Positions 8,850 to 20,729 of a DNA stretch of 64,000 nt are shown here, in pieces; positions within the stretch are counted from its first letter, which is position 1; every line of letters begins with the position of its first letter. The position numbers and the translations under genes were made by a program. Origin of the DNA: Caecitellus pseudoparvulus (Eukaryota; Bigyra: Bicosoecida); the NCBI GenBank assembly GCA_965644315.1, contig CBFFRQ010000094.1, positions 186,001 through 250,000 on the forward strand, given 5' to 3'. The notes beneath the pieces were generated by a model that made no database searches, was not told where the DNA came from, and saw only the letters and a program-made list of their open reading frames with translations.

Positions 8850-11800
8850 ATGGAGCCGCTCAGCCTCCCACGCCCACGCAACTTGATGCAGAGCATGCAG
8901 TATGCTGCAAGTTCGGGTGATGGCCTCGTGGTCACTTGCTCCTCGCCTGTGGCGGCTTCGTTCGAGACGGGCGGCAGCAGCAGCTCTGGTGCGGGCACCA
9001 CGACCCCTGTCCCTGGTGCAGGCACAGTCAGCATGTTCACCCCCATTGCGACAGAGTCAGTGGCTAGTGTGGGCAGTGCTCTTGAAGTCCTCACTGCCGC
9101 GATGCATGCCCTTACTGGGCGCGCAGAAGCCGATGCCGGCCCGCTGCCAGGCGATGGCGCACTGCACGCGCTTGTTTCATACGGGTACAGCAGCGACGAG
9201 CAGGTAGCTGCTGTGATTCAAAGTGCAGGGGGGGTCCACGACACCAACGCTTCTGGCGAAACCGCTTTGCACGTTGCCGTTCGGGGCTGCTACTTCCATG
9301 GCGTGTACGTGCTGCTCGCTGCTGGGGCTGACCCCAATGCGCAAACCGTCGATGGAGACAGCCCAGCACTGCTGGCCACCGTGTCCAGCGAGTACGCTGT
9401 CGAGCTACTAGACGTCCTCTTGGAGGCAGGGGCTGATGTGAACTGCGCCAACTCTGACGGGCTGACGCCCCTCATGGCCTGTGCCGCAGGCTCTGCTCCG
9501 TGTGCGTTGGCTGCCATGATCATCCAGACTGGGGCTGACCTCGACCTGCAAGATGCGCATGGCTGCTCTGCCCTCCACTTCGCTTGTCACTGGAATGATG
9601 CTGAGCTGGTCCGGCTACTCTTGGAGGCTGGTGCGGACGTGGCCCTACGAACCAGAGGGCCGAGCGCCTTCACACCGTTGGAGCTGGCACAAGAGCTGCG
9701 CCACGAAGCATGTGTCGCGCTGCTCCAAAGTGCGGAAAAGGAAAGGGCATGGCGCAAAGTTGATCCCCATCAGGGCACTCTGCACGGTGTTGCCGCTTCC
9801 CCACAACTCAGTGTGCTGGCTGCGCAGCTGAAGGAAGCAGAGGCAGCGGCCAAGAACGCCGAGGGGCGCGCCCGTGCAGCCGACAGACAAGTTGAGGATC
9901 TCCGCATACAGTGTGCAAGTCTTGAGCAAACTGCCAACCAGGTGCGCCATGAACTTGCGCACAAGGTGTCTGAACTGTCTGCACAGCTTGCGTCTGCCAG
10001 CGCACTCACCGACACTTGGCAAGCGGCTGCCCAGGCGGCGCAGCAGGAAACCCTGACCCTAAAGCAGGACGGCCAGCAGCGTGCAGCACTTGTAGAAAAG
10101 ATTCAAGGAGACCTGCGTGACGCAGTGCGCAGAGAACAGGAGCTGCAAGCTCGTGTGCAAGCACTGGAGACCTTGCTCGCGACCACAACAGAGGAGCGTG
10201 ACCAGGCACAGCGCTTGCTCTCAGAGGAGCGAATACACGCAGGCACAGCATCCAGTACAGAGGGCGCCTCATCTCTGGAGTCGATGCCCGCTTCGGATGT
10301 GGCCCTTCAAAGCCCGGGCCAAGTCGGCCTTGTCGAAGAAGGGACGCTGAGTGTCGCGTCGAGCGGTTCCTCCGGTGGGCCAGGAGCTGAATTCCTTGAC
10401 GCGCGTGAACTGGAGACTGATGACGAGCTGGAGGAATGGCCTGAATCTGCGCCTGCTGCAGAGGACCTGGTTCCCACCTCTGAACTTGATGCGCAGGCAA
10501 AGCTTGCAGAGTCGGAGCTTCCGGCGCCTTGGGAAGCAGGCTACGACGATGACGGGTCCTTCTACTTCTACAACAACGACACAGGGGAGTCATTTTGGGA
10601 GATGCCCACGGCACTAGAGGAGGCGCTGGGAGTCGCCTCAGCTGTTGCAGACAGCTCGCTCAGCAAACCGCCGGCAGGCACGGCGGAAGGCGAGAAGCAG
10701 GACAGGATCATGGCTGTTTGGAGCACGTTTTTCGAGCGCCTTGCAGCCTCCCAAATGCGGGCCGCCAGGGAGCTGTCGGATGAAGCGGCGCTGTCTTGCT
10801 TGGTGGAAGCGGTGCAGAAGGGGGACACGGAGGGCGCTCTGGACACGCTGCGACGGGGCAGCGTTCCGGCCCCACACTTGTGCATCTGCTCTGGGTTCGA
10901 GGCGCAGATGTCCATTCTGCACATGGCAGCGTGGAACAACGATGTCCACATGCTGCACATCCTGCTGGATCTCCCTGGAGAAGGTGCCGACGTCGACGCC
11001 TGTGACGGGCTCGGCAACACTCCGCTGCATGTGGCTGCCATGAGCGTCTCCGAGCCTGTGCCGAACGGTGGTGCACCAGCCGGGGTTCCCCACGCGCTTG
11101 CGGCAATCCTCCAAGCGGGTGCGAGCGTCCATGTCTGTAACCTTGCAGGGGATACCCCCCTGAGCATTGCTGCGCTGGGTCACAGTTCTGACGGCGTGGA
11201 ATGGCTGCTTCGGTACGGGGCTAGTGTTCACTGCGCAGTGGCCCCAGACATTCAGTCCCACCTCCCAGACAGCGACAGCGCAGGTCAAAAGGAGTACTTG
11301 CCTCTGGCTATGTCAAAAGCGGCAGCAGTGGACCCGTTGCATCTCCTGCAAGCGCTGGAACAGGAATTGTCCGCGGCCATGCTGCAGCATTCAGCTGTCG
11401 TGGTCGCTGACGAGGAGAGCGAGGTACACAAGCTTCAAAAGATAGTCCAAGCACTATCAAAACAAGCTAGCCAGGAAAAGGGGGTGGGTAAGGTGGCTCC
11501 TCCGTCCTGTGCATTGCTGAAAGGGGTTCCGCGCACCACAGCGGGCTGCGAGCCACTGGCCAGGCCCCTGAGCCCTGCCTTTGGACCACAACAGGCTAGC
11601 GAGCAAAGCGGCGGAACAATTTGGGGACTGGTCAGTGGCATTTTCAAGACGCGCGAGAACGTGGAGACTGACGAGTGCCCTCTGGAGTCCGACGACGAGC
11701 AAGCGCACTTGCCGCCCCCCGTGCTAGTGGCAGAAGGTGTGGGCACTTCAGCTTCCATGGCAACAGCAGCTTCTCGCAAGCGGCGACTTGTACGGAGGGA

Positions 11801-12197
11801 AGTGGGAAATGAGGACAGTGCCTTGGAAGGTCAGATGCCAAGACGCGCGTCGGTGTCGTCGGCTCCGCGTGCGTTACGCAGGCACGTCTGGGCAGCGGGG
11901 CGTGGCCGGCGACGTTCAGGAAGTGCCCCAGACGCGCCTTCCACACGAACGCCGTCCTCAAAAGAGACGACAGACTCTGGCCCCGCAGACCTGCAGGGGG
12001 GCGAGCACGGGGCGCCAGCGCATGAGCCCGTGCCTGCTTCCCCCGCTCCAGCTCCAGTGGCATTCATGCCTTGTTCGCCAGCACCAGCGGCACCTCCCCA
12101 CACGCCCCAGCAGCCTGGAAGTGGTGTCTGTGCACGGTACGTAAACACGTTCCAGACACCTCCAACCAAGGGCCAGCGCGAGGCAAGGGGCACCTGA
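8850..12197 (+). CDS. Ankyrin-coiled coil-WW-ankyrin scaffold protein
   Basis: The protein is 1,115 aa with no intron needed. The ATG at 8850 is chosen because the preceding 236 bp is low-quality coding. Residues about 95-297 hold five or six ankyrin repeats (GETALHVAV, LLEAGADVN, GCSALHFAC). Residues about 320-465 form a long Glu/Gln-rich coiled coil. Residues about 555-590 are a complete WW domain (PWEAGYDDDG, FYFYNND, then FWEMP), which binds proline-rich ligands. Residues about 670-795 carry a second set of ankyrin repeats (GNTPLHVAA, GDTPLSIAA). The C-terminus is basic and disordered. The domains say protein-protein adaptor; no catalytic motif is seen. Its stop codon is only three bases from the stop of the convergent Nudix gene. 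Confidence 0.7.
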   Translation: MEPLSLPRPRNLMQSMQYAASSGDGLVVTCSSPVAASFETGGSSSSGAGTTTPVPGAGTVSMFTPIATESVASVGSALEVLTAAMHALTGRAEADAGPLPGDGALHALVSYGYSSDEQVAAVIQSAGGVHDTNASGETALHVAVRGCYFHGVYVLLAAGADPNAQTVDGDSPALLATVSSEYAVELLDVLLEAGADVNCANSDGLTPLMACAAGSAPCALAAMIIQTGADLDLQDAHGCSALHFACHWNDAELVRLLLEAGADVALRTRGPSAFTPLELAQELRHEACVALLQSAEKERAWRKVDPHQGTLHGVAASPQLSVLAAQLKEAEAAAKNAEGRARAADRQVEDLRIQCASLEQTANQVRHELAHKVSELSAQLASASALTDTWQAAAQAAQQETLTLKQDGQQRAALVEKIQGDLRDAVRREQELQARVQALETLLATTTEERDQAQRLLSEERIHAGTASSTEGASSLESMPASDVALQSPGQVGLVEEGTLSVASSGSSGGPGAEFLDARELETDDELEEWPESAPAAEDLVPTSELDAQAKLAESELPAPWEAGYDDDGSFYFYNNDTGESFWEMPTALEEALGVASAVADSSLSKPPAGTAEGEKQDRIMAVWSTFFERLAASQMRAARELSDEAALSCLVEAVQKGDTEGALDTLRRGSVPAPHLCICSGFEAQMSILHMAAWNNDVHMLHILLDLPGEGADVDACDGLGNTPLHVAAMSVSEPVPNGGAPAGVPHALAAILQAGASVHVCNLAGDTPLSIAALGHSSDGVEWLLRYGASVHCAVAPDIQSHLPDSDSAGQKEYLPLAMSKAAAVDPLHLLQALEQELSAAMLQHSAVVVADEESEVHKLQKIVQALSKQASQEKGVGKVAPPSCALLKGVPRTTAGCEPLARPLSPAFGPQQASEQSGGTIWGLVSGIFKTRENVETDECPLESDDEQAHLPPPVLVAEGVGTSASMATAASRKRRLVRREVGNEDSALEGQMPRRASVSSAPRALRRHVWAAGRGRRRSGSAPDAPSTRTPSSKETTDSGPADLQGGEHGAPAHEPVPASPAPAPVAFMPCSPAPAAPPHTPQQPGSGVCARYVNTFQTPPTKGQREARGT

Positions 12198-12200
12198 CGC

Positions 12201-12998
12201 TCACGCTTGCTGCTTGCTCCGACGGAAACCCCCCATACCCCACACAACGAGGCCTCCAACCACAGCGCCTGCCAGAAATCCGGCAGCGCCCACAGACGCT
12301 GAAGTCCAGTGTGCATGCTGTGCAGCTTGGCGGGCCAGGAGCCACTCTAAGGCGTACCCCAGCCCCGTTGGAATGGGCACTTCGTCTTGGCTCAACAGCG
12401 CAGGCACGTCGGCCACTGGGAGGTGCACAACGTCCAGAAACTCGCCTTCATGCCGCAAGCCACCCCCCGCGCCCTCCACGATGTCGTCATCTGTCGCTTG
12501 TGTGTAGAAAAGGGTCAAGCACCCGGCCTTCAGACCAACGCTTCCGAACACTGTGTTCAGCTTGGTCAGCCGGTCGGGATCCAGAGCATACCCTGCCTCC
12601 TCCAAGCACTCCTCAGAGGCAATCTGCTGGAGGGATTTGCCCTTTTTATCGACAAGGCCGGCAGGCAGCTCCAGTGTGTAGCCTGTGTCCGGCCGTGAGG
12701 GAGCCACCTCGCATCCAGACGTGCTGTGGTAGAACACAGCCGGGCGGAACTGCCGCACCAACACCACCGTGTCACTGGTCGTGTTGTGAATCAGGACAGC
12801 AACTGCATCGTGGCCATTCAAGAGGTCCCACGCGCGCTTGTGCCCATTGTGGGTGAAGCGCATGCGATACGGCCGAATGTACTGGGAGCCCTGCTCCAGC
12901 TTGTCCACACGCAGCTCAGAGATGTCATCTTCCACTGGCGGCAGATTCAGGGACGCCGCTGTTGCTGGGGACCTCAGAGTGGAGGCTGAAGATCCCAT
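12201..12998 (-). CDS. NUDT14-like Nudix hydrolase (UDP-sugar diphosphatase) with C-terminal membrane anchor
   Basis: The protein is 265 aa and intron-less. It matches the NUDT14 (UDP-glucose pyrophosphatase) branch of the Nudix family along its length: WDLLNGHDAVAVL, VLVRQFRPAVFY, LELPAGLVD, and a Nudix helix reading ASEECLEEAGY (about 142-152). The helix keeps the metal-binding glutamates but has Glu in place of the usual first Arg. FYTQATDD and GEFLDVVHLP follow. Family members cleave UDP-glucose or ADP-ribose type nucleotide sugars. Two features are not usual for this family: a glycine-rich hydrophobic segment near the end (GFLAGAVVGGLVVWGMGG) followed by a basic tail (FRRSKQQA), which looks like a tail anchor; and an N-terminus MGSSAST that fits an N-myristoylation site. 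It probably acts on a membrane surface. Confidence 0.85.
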   Translation of the reverse strand: MGSSASTLRSPATAASLNLPPVEDDISELRVDKLEQGSQYIRPYRMRFTHNGHKRAWDLLNGHDAVAVLIHNTTSDTVVLVRQFRPAVFYHSTSGCEVAPSRPDTGYTLELPAGLVDKKGKSLQQIASEECLEEAGYALDPDRLTKLNTVFGSVGLKAGCLTLFYTQATDDDIVEGAGGGLRHEGEFLDVVHLPVADVPALLSQDEVPIPTGLGYALEWLLARQAAQHAHWTSASVGAAGFLAGAVVGGLVVWGMGGFRRSKQQA

Positions 12999-13290
12999 GG
13001 CCTTGTATGCTGACTCGAGAAATGAGAGCTACGGGCACTGGATGTGTGCAACAACTGCAACCCGAGACGCGAAACGCCGGCAAAACGCAAGGGTTTCGCA
13101 GACTGTTCCCTCTCGCGGAAGGCGCTGAAGGTCACGAATGAGCGGTGATTCTCAAGCCACAAAATCTGTATTCGTGAGTGGTTTTAGTATGGTTTGGCCG
13201 GCTGCAACAGCTGTCCACTGCACGCGTCCGCCAAGAGAAACTGCCGTGCTGGCGCGTCAAACCAGAGACTGGCGCAGGGAATGAATGCAT

Positions 13291-16200
13291 TTATGAGTCA
13301 AGATCAGCATCGCTCCAACTTTCAGTCGAGTCGTATCCATCTGCTGCCCCGGCGCCTGAACTGAGGGCCGTCAGGTGGCCTGTGGATCCAGAGTCGTGCG
13401 CAGCTTTGGCACAGCAGCCACGCTGAACGTCATCCTCGAAGCTCAGGCTGACATCCTCGGTCCTGCTGGACGCCGCATGGCTGGCCACAGTCTGGATGCG
13501 GGTAATTGTCTCATGCACAGCGGGGGGGTACGAGGCGTACGAGGCCGCGCCGTCTATGGCAGCGGAAGGCGTGACAGAGAGCTCTTTCGGCGGAATGAGC
13601 AGGAGCAAGCTCAGAGATGCTAGGCTGTCGGCACCAGTTTGCAGCATGTAGGGCCACACCAGTGCAAAGACAGAGATGAGCAGTAGTGGAATGAGCACCA
13701 TCATGTCCAGGAAGGACCACAGGTACGCGTCTTCCACCGCCTGAAACTGCCCGTCGTACAAGCGCACGAGGTCGTTCATGGCGTGCCGCATGTGGCTTTC
13801 GTCGAGGCTATGGAAAGCTCGCACTCGATGCAGGGCATCAGCACTTGTCGCACGGAGTGTCTGCCAGGTGGACGTGTCGTCTGAGAGGGGGATGGACGAC
13901 ACGACCTGCCGCCCGAACAGAATGAACACCTGCACTGCGCCCACAAGCCCTGTGCGATGCAGCAGCCCAGACAAGGCCACTGAGCAATTCTTCTCGTGCG
14001 CTTGCCCAGTCGCTGGGAACAAGTCTGGGGTGGTCAGCGCCGCATCAAAGCCAATGCCTGTGAGCGTTGACTTTCCGCCAAGAAGGTCAGGCAACTCGCA
14101 GACAGTGCCGAGCAGGAACTCTTGCAGGGGTGACTCGAGGACCAGCCCTTGCACTTGGCCAGCAACGGCTAAGTCGGCGGGAGCCTGCACACTGATGTTG
14201 GGGTATACAAGGCCTCCAGCGTACATGATGCGGTCCATGCCCGCGCGCAGCACCCGTTCAGCAGACTCCACCCGTGCCGCTGCCTCCGCCCGGCTCAACA
14301 CAAAGGCGCTGATGTTCAGGCCGCCCTGCTCTGCGGTGCGCTGGGCCAGGGGGGACGCAGCAGCGGCACGCGCGTCACCTACGTGCAGGAAGTCCATGAC
14401 AGCGGCGGAGTACTGCGCCTGGGCAGATGCAACGTGGTTGGCTGCGAGCATGTCTGCGGTGTACTGGCTACTGGCATGGAAAACTGCCTGATGTAGGTAC
14501 ACTGTCAGAACGTAAAGCAACACAAGGGTAAAGGATGGAGCCATTGATACTAACATGGAGTATGTCGTGAACGAGGAGGAGTCCTTGGTGCTGCGTGTTG
14601 CTGGAGAGCTGGCTGCTGCAGCGCTTGGCGACATGGACAATGCTGGAAACTCGGACATGTCTGACGTATCTACAGACTGCACACTGTGTCCTCTGGCGCG
14701 AAGTCCCGGCCTTGCAGACTCCAGGGCAGTGGGTGCGTCGACGTCCGCTTCGTCCGCTGCGTAAAGCAGCGCGAGAAGCTGCAGTTGCCCGGCCGTTGAA
14801 GAGTCGTGCTCGTTGTTGCTGTGCATCTCTGCCCGCTTCTTCATACTGCGCATGATGCGAGACCGCTGACGCCGGATGAAAGTGAGGGACAGTGAGGACA
14901 CGGCCGCCAGTGCCCGGTGCTTCAGCCGCTGCAGTGCCGACACCATTCGATAAATGTCAGGCATGTACACCGCAAGGCGCAAGATCACGGCAAATGCTGC
15001 AACAATGAGGTCTGCTACCACACCAACCCACAGTAAATCGACAGAGTCTTGCAGCAGCACGCGGATCGTCGTGTTGCCTGTGGCGAGAATGCCTTCGTCC
15101 CACTCAATATTGTGCTGCAGCATGGCAGCTTGGCCAAGGGGAAGGGTATCCACGTCAAAGGGCGCGGAGTCGTTCACGTGCCCGAGTTCTTGCAAGGAGG
15201 CGCGAACATACTCTTGAGACTGCACTGGGGAGACTGCACTCGGAGTCGGGCTCGACACCGAGTACAAGGAAGCTGCCATCGGGTTGACAAGATGTCCGCC
15301 AAAGTTGTACCCACCCACTGGAATCCAGAAACGGGTGCGGTGCTGCAGCGCATCGTCTTGTGCCTGGACATACGACGAAAACTTGGCACTCAGTGACGCA
15401 AAGTCAGAGGAGTACCACTCAGTCGGAAGGGACGCATACCCGCCTGCCGTGGCTCGGCCAAGGTTATGGATCATGAAACTGATGCCCTGCATGACCCGCT
15501 GCTGCCGCGCGGCCAAGACAGCTGCCAAATCTGCGTAAAGCTGGCCTTGAGGGCTCAGGTAGAGAACAACTGGGTGTGCCAGTACAATGAAGGCAAGTGT
15601 GGTGACGACTGTCCGCATCATGTTCGAGCGCAGACCTTGCACGGGTGCAAGCTGCCGCACAGACAAACTCGCCAACATCGTTCGAAGACTTCGGGCACCA
15701 CCGTGCCGCCGGGACACAGGCGACTCCACATGCTCCAGCGTCTCTCCTTGAGTGGGTGCCTGGATAGTCAGCAAAGGCGGCTTCTGAAGCACCTCGTCCA
15801 TGTCCGAGTGGGCCCGCGAGCCTGCACCCGACACGGCGGATCGGGCGGAGGATTGCACCGCAATTTGCCGCTGCTGCTCCAGGCTCGCCAACGCACGCGC
15901 ATTGGACCCGGCACGACTGCGCGTCAGCACCGCCCGGGAGTCCAGCCGCCGCACCATGGGCGAGCTGGGCACACTGCTGCGGCCACTGCCCAAGCCACTG
16001 GACGCAGCACGTGCGATGAGCGGCGGCACACTGCCAGAGAGTGCAGCGGGGGTGGGCCTCGCCTCCCCCTCCCCTGCATCACTGCTGGCGACGCTGTCAG
16101 AGCCTGGGACGGGCCCACTGTCGCGCAGGCGTGCGAGGGACGCCGCACTGACCCGCCCCATGAGGAAGCTCTGCCGCTTGGCTCGGCGGGCCTTGGCTGC

Positions 16201-19200
16201 TGTGGCCACCTCGCCACCTGGCGGCAGCAGGCCGCTGCCCCGCAGGACAGTGGAGTTGGAGCGCTTGGGACTGCCACTGTCTGGGCTGCCGCCGCTGAGG
16301 TGCTTGGAGGTGCCCCCTGCCGCGAGGGTGGCCCGTCGCTGGCGCTTGACACTGAAGGACGTGCCCGACCCCTGCCGCTCAAGAGGCGGGACGAGGCCGC
16401 TGCCAGTGCGCTGCACAGAGCCAGTGCCGCCTGACGCCGCCGTCAGGGTCGGAGACACTGCCACACGCCTACCCTCTGTGACGGTGGACAGCACGAGCAA
16501 CCAGTACTTGGCAGCGGCACGCCCACGGCCGGCGCCGGCGCCACCCCCCTCCCCATCCTCCTCGTCGTCCTCCTCCACTTCCACTGCAGTGCCGTCCACA
16601 CTGCCGCCCTTGCCAGCCTGCGTGTTGTGGTCCACCAGTGCGTACGCGATGATGGACAGGCGGTCGCCATGCTCCAGGGTGGGGTGCCCGCCAAGCCCCG
16701 GCTGCAGTGGCCGGGTCAGTGGCACGCTGTCACACAGCGACACGTCAGTGGCCGGCAAAGCCACCAGTGGGTTCACAGCGTGCACTGCCCGCAGCGTGGA
16801 CATGGGTACATCGCTTGGCACTGCGTCGCCCTTGCCTGGCATGCCGCCCAGCAACACCCCTGCCCCCAGCGCATCCACGGCAGGGCCCCGCCCCACCACC
16901 TGGCTGAAGGCGGCGTTGCTGTACACAGCGCCATCTGCACCACCCACCTGCACATCCCCGCCTGGCACGGCCAGGGTGGGCAGCCAGTCTGTCAGCGTCG
17001 GCAGCACACTGGACTCGGCGACGAAGGAGCCCCCCGCCGCCTCGGTGCCCAGCACCTCGTGCAGCCCCGCACTGGCGTGCACCAGGCTCAACGTGCCCAC
17101 ACGCAGCCCATGCACGGTGCTGTCGGACGAGGCGCTGGCCAGGCGACGCGTGCGGCCAGCCTCGCGCTCTGCCACTTCCACTTGCCCCTTCACCACGGCA
17201 CAGCCAATGGAGCCGCCCAGTGCCAGGGGCTGCAGCACCACCACGAAGCGAGGCTGCAGAACACTCCCTGACGCGCCATCTGGCGGCGGCGTCTCGAAGC
17301 ATGACCCACGCACAGGCACCAAGTGCCCCGCGGCATTCAACAGCGCACCCATGAACCACCGCCCCAGCCACGCGTCACAATCATGCACCCACTCTTCCAG
17401 CATGGACTGCGGCAGTGTGCTGTACGGCGCAGGCAGGAAGGACGTGATGTGGCTGCCCTCCAGGTCCGCCTTGCTCTTGCCCAGCAACTGACAAGCCGCG
17501 TAGTCAGCCCGCAGAATGGTGCCCACATCCCCTGCCACGCCACTCACCACCAGCAACGCCCGGTCTGTCCCAGCCATGCGCATGGACAGAGCGCCTGCCA
17601 ACACCTCCTGACTCACCTGGTCGTCGGTGTGGGCCAGGGACGCGATGGCCCCAAACACATCGTTGTCCTCACTGGACCCCGGCACTGCGCTCAGCAGACG
17701 AGACATCTGGCTGACGCTGATGTGCTGGCCCGACCTGCGCGCCAGCACACCGCTCAACGGCGCCCCCACCATCATGCCCGCAATGCTGTGCCCCCCCTCA
17801 GCTGCCGTGTACGACGGCAGGAACTCCTCAGCACTCAAGTGCACAGGCACCAAGTCATGCTCCCCCGCAGGCGCCTTGCCGCCGCTCACACTCACCAGTG
17901 CACCCCGCACCGCCTCTGCCTCCTCAGCCCGCCCCTCCAGCACAGCCGCCGCTCGGCTGTCATGCAGCACTGAGCTCAGGAACCCTGCATACGCCCGCAT
18001 CGTCTCCGTGTCGTACGGCCGCAGCTCCAGCATGGCCTGGTAGTGTGCCTCCACCGTCGCCCGTGTGCGCTCCAGGGCAATGGCCAGCCCGTGCAGGGAC
18101 CCCAGGTCAGGCGTCGTCTTGGACAGCTGGTCCCACACGTCATACGCCGTGCGAATGGCCATCAGCTCCGCCACACGCACAGCCTGCTTGTGCCGGTCAA
18201 ACTCCAGCGCAGACACACCCAGCACACGAGCCAGCGCAGCCGACACCGTCGCTCGTGACTCGTCCCCGCTGTCAGCACTGCTCAGGCGGTGCAGCAGCTC
18301 CCCTTGCCGGGCCGACACCAGCAGGCGCGTGGTGGAGTCAGGCGCCATGTCAGCCACACGCCCATAGTACCGCAAGCCCATGCAGATGCTGTCTCGTGCC
18401 AGGGGACTGCTGTAGTACAGCGCACAGTGCAGCAGCGCAGTGGGAGACCGGGGGTGCAGGCGCTCCAACCGGTTGAACGCCTGCCCAGCCCGGGACAGCG
18501 CGGCAGCTGCCGCATACATCAAGCGCTCCGTCGCAGTGGCGCTGTCAGCGCCGGCCTGGGGCAGCAGCGGCATGCTCTCGCCATCGCTGCCACCATACAC
18601 CGGCCCGTCCTCCGCTGACACCTCACGCCCCGACCCCTCCCCGCCATCCGAGTCCTCACCCCCACGCCCGCCCTCCGCGGACGCCACACTGCCGATGCTG
18701 CCGCGCACATGCTGGTAAGCGGCAGCCACGCTGGACCGCGCAGCAGATGCGCCCCCTCGCAGGCCAGCTGCCTTGAAAGCGCCCCCCTCGGCATCGTCAC
18801 CCCCTGGCACGACGGGGGACACTGCACCCCCCACTGACGCACGCCGACGCCGGCGAGATGCCGCCGCGCCCATCGTCATGCCCACCTGCGCACCTTGCAC
18901 CCCCACACTCATGCTGGACAGCGACCCACGCCCACCACCACTGCCTCGGCGCTCAGACCCTGTGCTGCTGGAGGCACTGGCCCGGTGGGGACGCCCTCGT
19001 GACCGCCCCGACACACCGCCACCGCCGTCCCCGGCACGTGGCACAGCGCGCATGCCCTCTCCCCCACGAGTGATCTCCATGATCTCATGCTCACGCAGCT
19101 GACTGGACGTCGCCAGGCGAGTGTGCTGCACCTGCTGCACCAGGTCCAACGCCGTCTGCAGCTGGTGGTACCCCCACGCAGCCACACTGTCCTCAGACGA

Positions 19201-20461
19201 CAGGGCACTCAGCCGCTGCCCCAGCACAGCTGCCCGCCGAGCTGCACCCATGAGCCCACCACCCGCCACTGCGAAGGGCAACCCCACAAACCCCAACATG
19301 GGCGCATTACTGTACGCGTGGGGACCCTGGTCCACCCACCGACCCAGCAGTGCCACCACACACAGCCACGTCGACCCCGCCAACACTGCACACACCGTCG
19401 CGTTGGTGGCCAGCCGCACGCGCTCCAGACGCAGCAAGAACACCACCAACCACGCACAGCTCGTCCCTGCCAGCACAGCGTACGGCAGCCACCCCAACTC
19501 CGTGTCCAGCTCCACCAGCACATTCACCACCAGCACCAGCACCACCTCCTGGGACCACCAGAAGTACACGCTGGACCACGCGTGGGCCTTCGTGGAGCTG
19601 GTGGGTCGCTCAGCACTGCCCTCCAGGGAATGCACCGCCGACCCCAGGGAGCACATCCACAGGTACACGAACAGGGGGGGCAGGCTGGCCACCACACCGG
19701 CCAGGTGCGCGCCAGTGTAGCAGGCGGAGCCGGCAGCCTCGGCGATGCGGGTGCGCCCGTCAGGGAAGCACGCGAACTGGCGGAAGACGAGGGCAGCGCT
19801 TGGGAGCGAGAACCAGATATGGTTCACAGCCAGTATGCGCTGGAGGTTGCTCTCCAGCAGCAGGTACGCACGGCCGATGAGTCCCTTGATATCGCAAGTG
19901 TTTCGCCCGGCCTCCTTGAGCACAACCACAGAAGATGATCTGCAAAAAAGCCGGTGATTGCACTGGTGTGCTCAATGTGCTGCACGGCCCCGCTCAAGGC
20001 AGCGCCCGGCGGCCGCAGCGACTGCCTCACCTCTCGCCTTCCACGCGCTGGCCCAGGAAGAATGCCAACAGCACTGCAGCGATTCCCCACTGCCAAAGCA
20101 TCATGGCAAGGAAGAAATACCAAGACACGCCGGGGTGCACGTCATCTAGGTGCGACAGTGTTGAAACTCGGGCAAGAATCCCCATGCCTCGCAGGAAGGC
20201 GTTTTCGTCGACAGACTGAGTGTCCGATTGCTCTAGCAGCAGCCACACAAGCATGAAGTACTGGAACACCCTCAAAGCGTACAGAACAAAGGGTAGGGCC
20301 CATGGTGCATCGTAGCCTCTCCTGATCCCAAATGCGAGGGCGCTAGACACATCCTGCGAGGTGCTGGTGATGCTCTCCTCTTTGCTGGCGTTGCTGCTGA
20401 AACCCTGCATGCTGTTCTCGGCACCAGGGCTTCGTTTCGGGCCTTGAGAGGGAGGTTCCAT
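13291..20461 (-). CDS. TmcB-like giant membrane protein with TPR-like region and PAS domain (paralog A)
   Basis: Two exons, 20461-20031 and 19939-13291, are joined by a 91 nt GT-AG intron in phase 2, giving about 2,359 aa. Exon 1 encodes two or three membrane helices. Residues about 160-370 are multi-pass membrane, and about 640-825 are the helical TPR-like region typical of TmcB/TmcC-type proteins (HPRSPTALLHCALYYS; YDTETMRAYAGFLSSV). A PAS-like sensor follows at about 935-1025 (GTILRADYAACQLLGKS; ADLEGSHITSFLPAPY). A long Ser/Arg/Gly-rich linker precedes a C-terminal half with several membrane helices separated by large presumably extracytoplasmic loops. A Cys pair and an acidic GYDSTESW tail end the protein. 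The Dictyostelium tiny-macrocysts proteins give the family its name; molecular role is unknown, and a membrane sensor is inferred. It is divergent from and largely duplicated in paralog B. Confidence 0.75.
15859..19832 (-). repeat. Inverted repeat arm 1 (within paralog A)
   Basis: About 3.97 kb of paralog A reads almost base for base as 21279-25260 of paralog B in reverse orientation. The arm begins near codons LAVNH and ends abruptly at EQQRQIA. Beyond both ends the two genes differ strongly. Edges are by eye and may be off by some tens of bases. Confidence 0.85.
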
Positions 20462-20729
20462 CCTCTGGCGAACTTCCTCTGCCTACTTTCTTTTGGTTAT
20501 GGAAAGTCCTATGGCCTGCGGGCGGTTCTTGGGCTGCACCATCATGAGCACCCCTCGCTCAAGCCCCCAATGCTGAGCACCGATCCAGTCAAAATGCCGA
20601 ACACAGCTGCTCAGGAACCCCTCTGGTTTATGCTCACTTGTGTACCTTGAGTCAGTTGGCCTTCCTCCTACGCAAAGAGCGCCCCTGCTGTGCTGAGGTA
20701 GTGTCGCTGCGACTCCGCGTCTCCACACC
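20462..20729. promoter_or_regulatory. Head-to-head spacer, shared promoter of TmcB-like paralogs A and B
   Basis: Only 268 bp separate the start codons of the two divergent paralogs, so the spacer must hold both promoters. It contains an AT-richer stretch (TTTCTTTTGGTTATGG, around 20487-20502) but no clear TATA box. It is not itself palindromic, so the duplication was not a simple inversion around this point. Confidence 0.5.

Noticed and set aside
15800-17491. Long open frame (563 codons) on the plus strand opposite paralog A, and its counterpart 23619-25337 opposite paralog B
   Set aside because: Both mirror the highly duplicated, GC-rich coding arm of the TmcB-like genes; their products are Ser/Pro/Arg-rich with no domain. 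They are antisense shadows, kept open by third-position GC bias.
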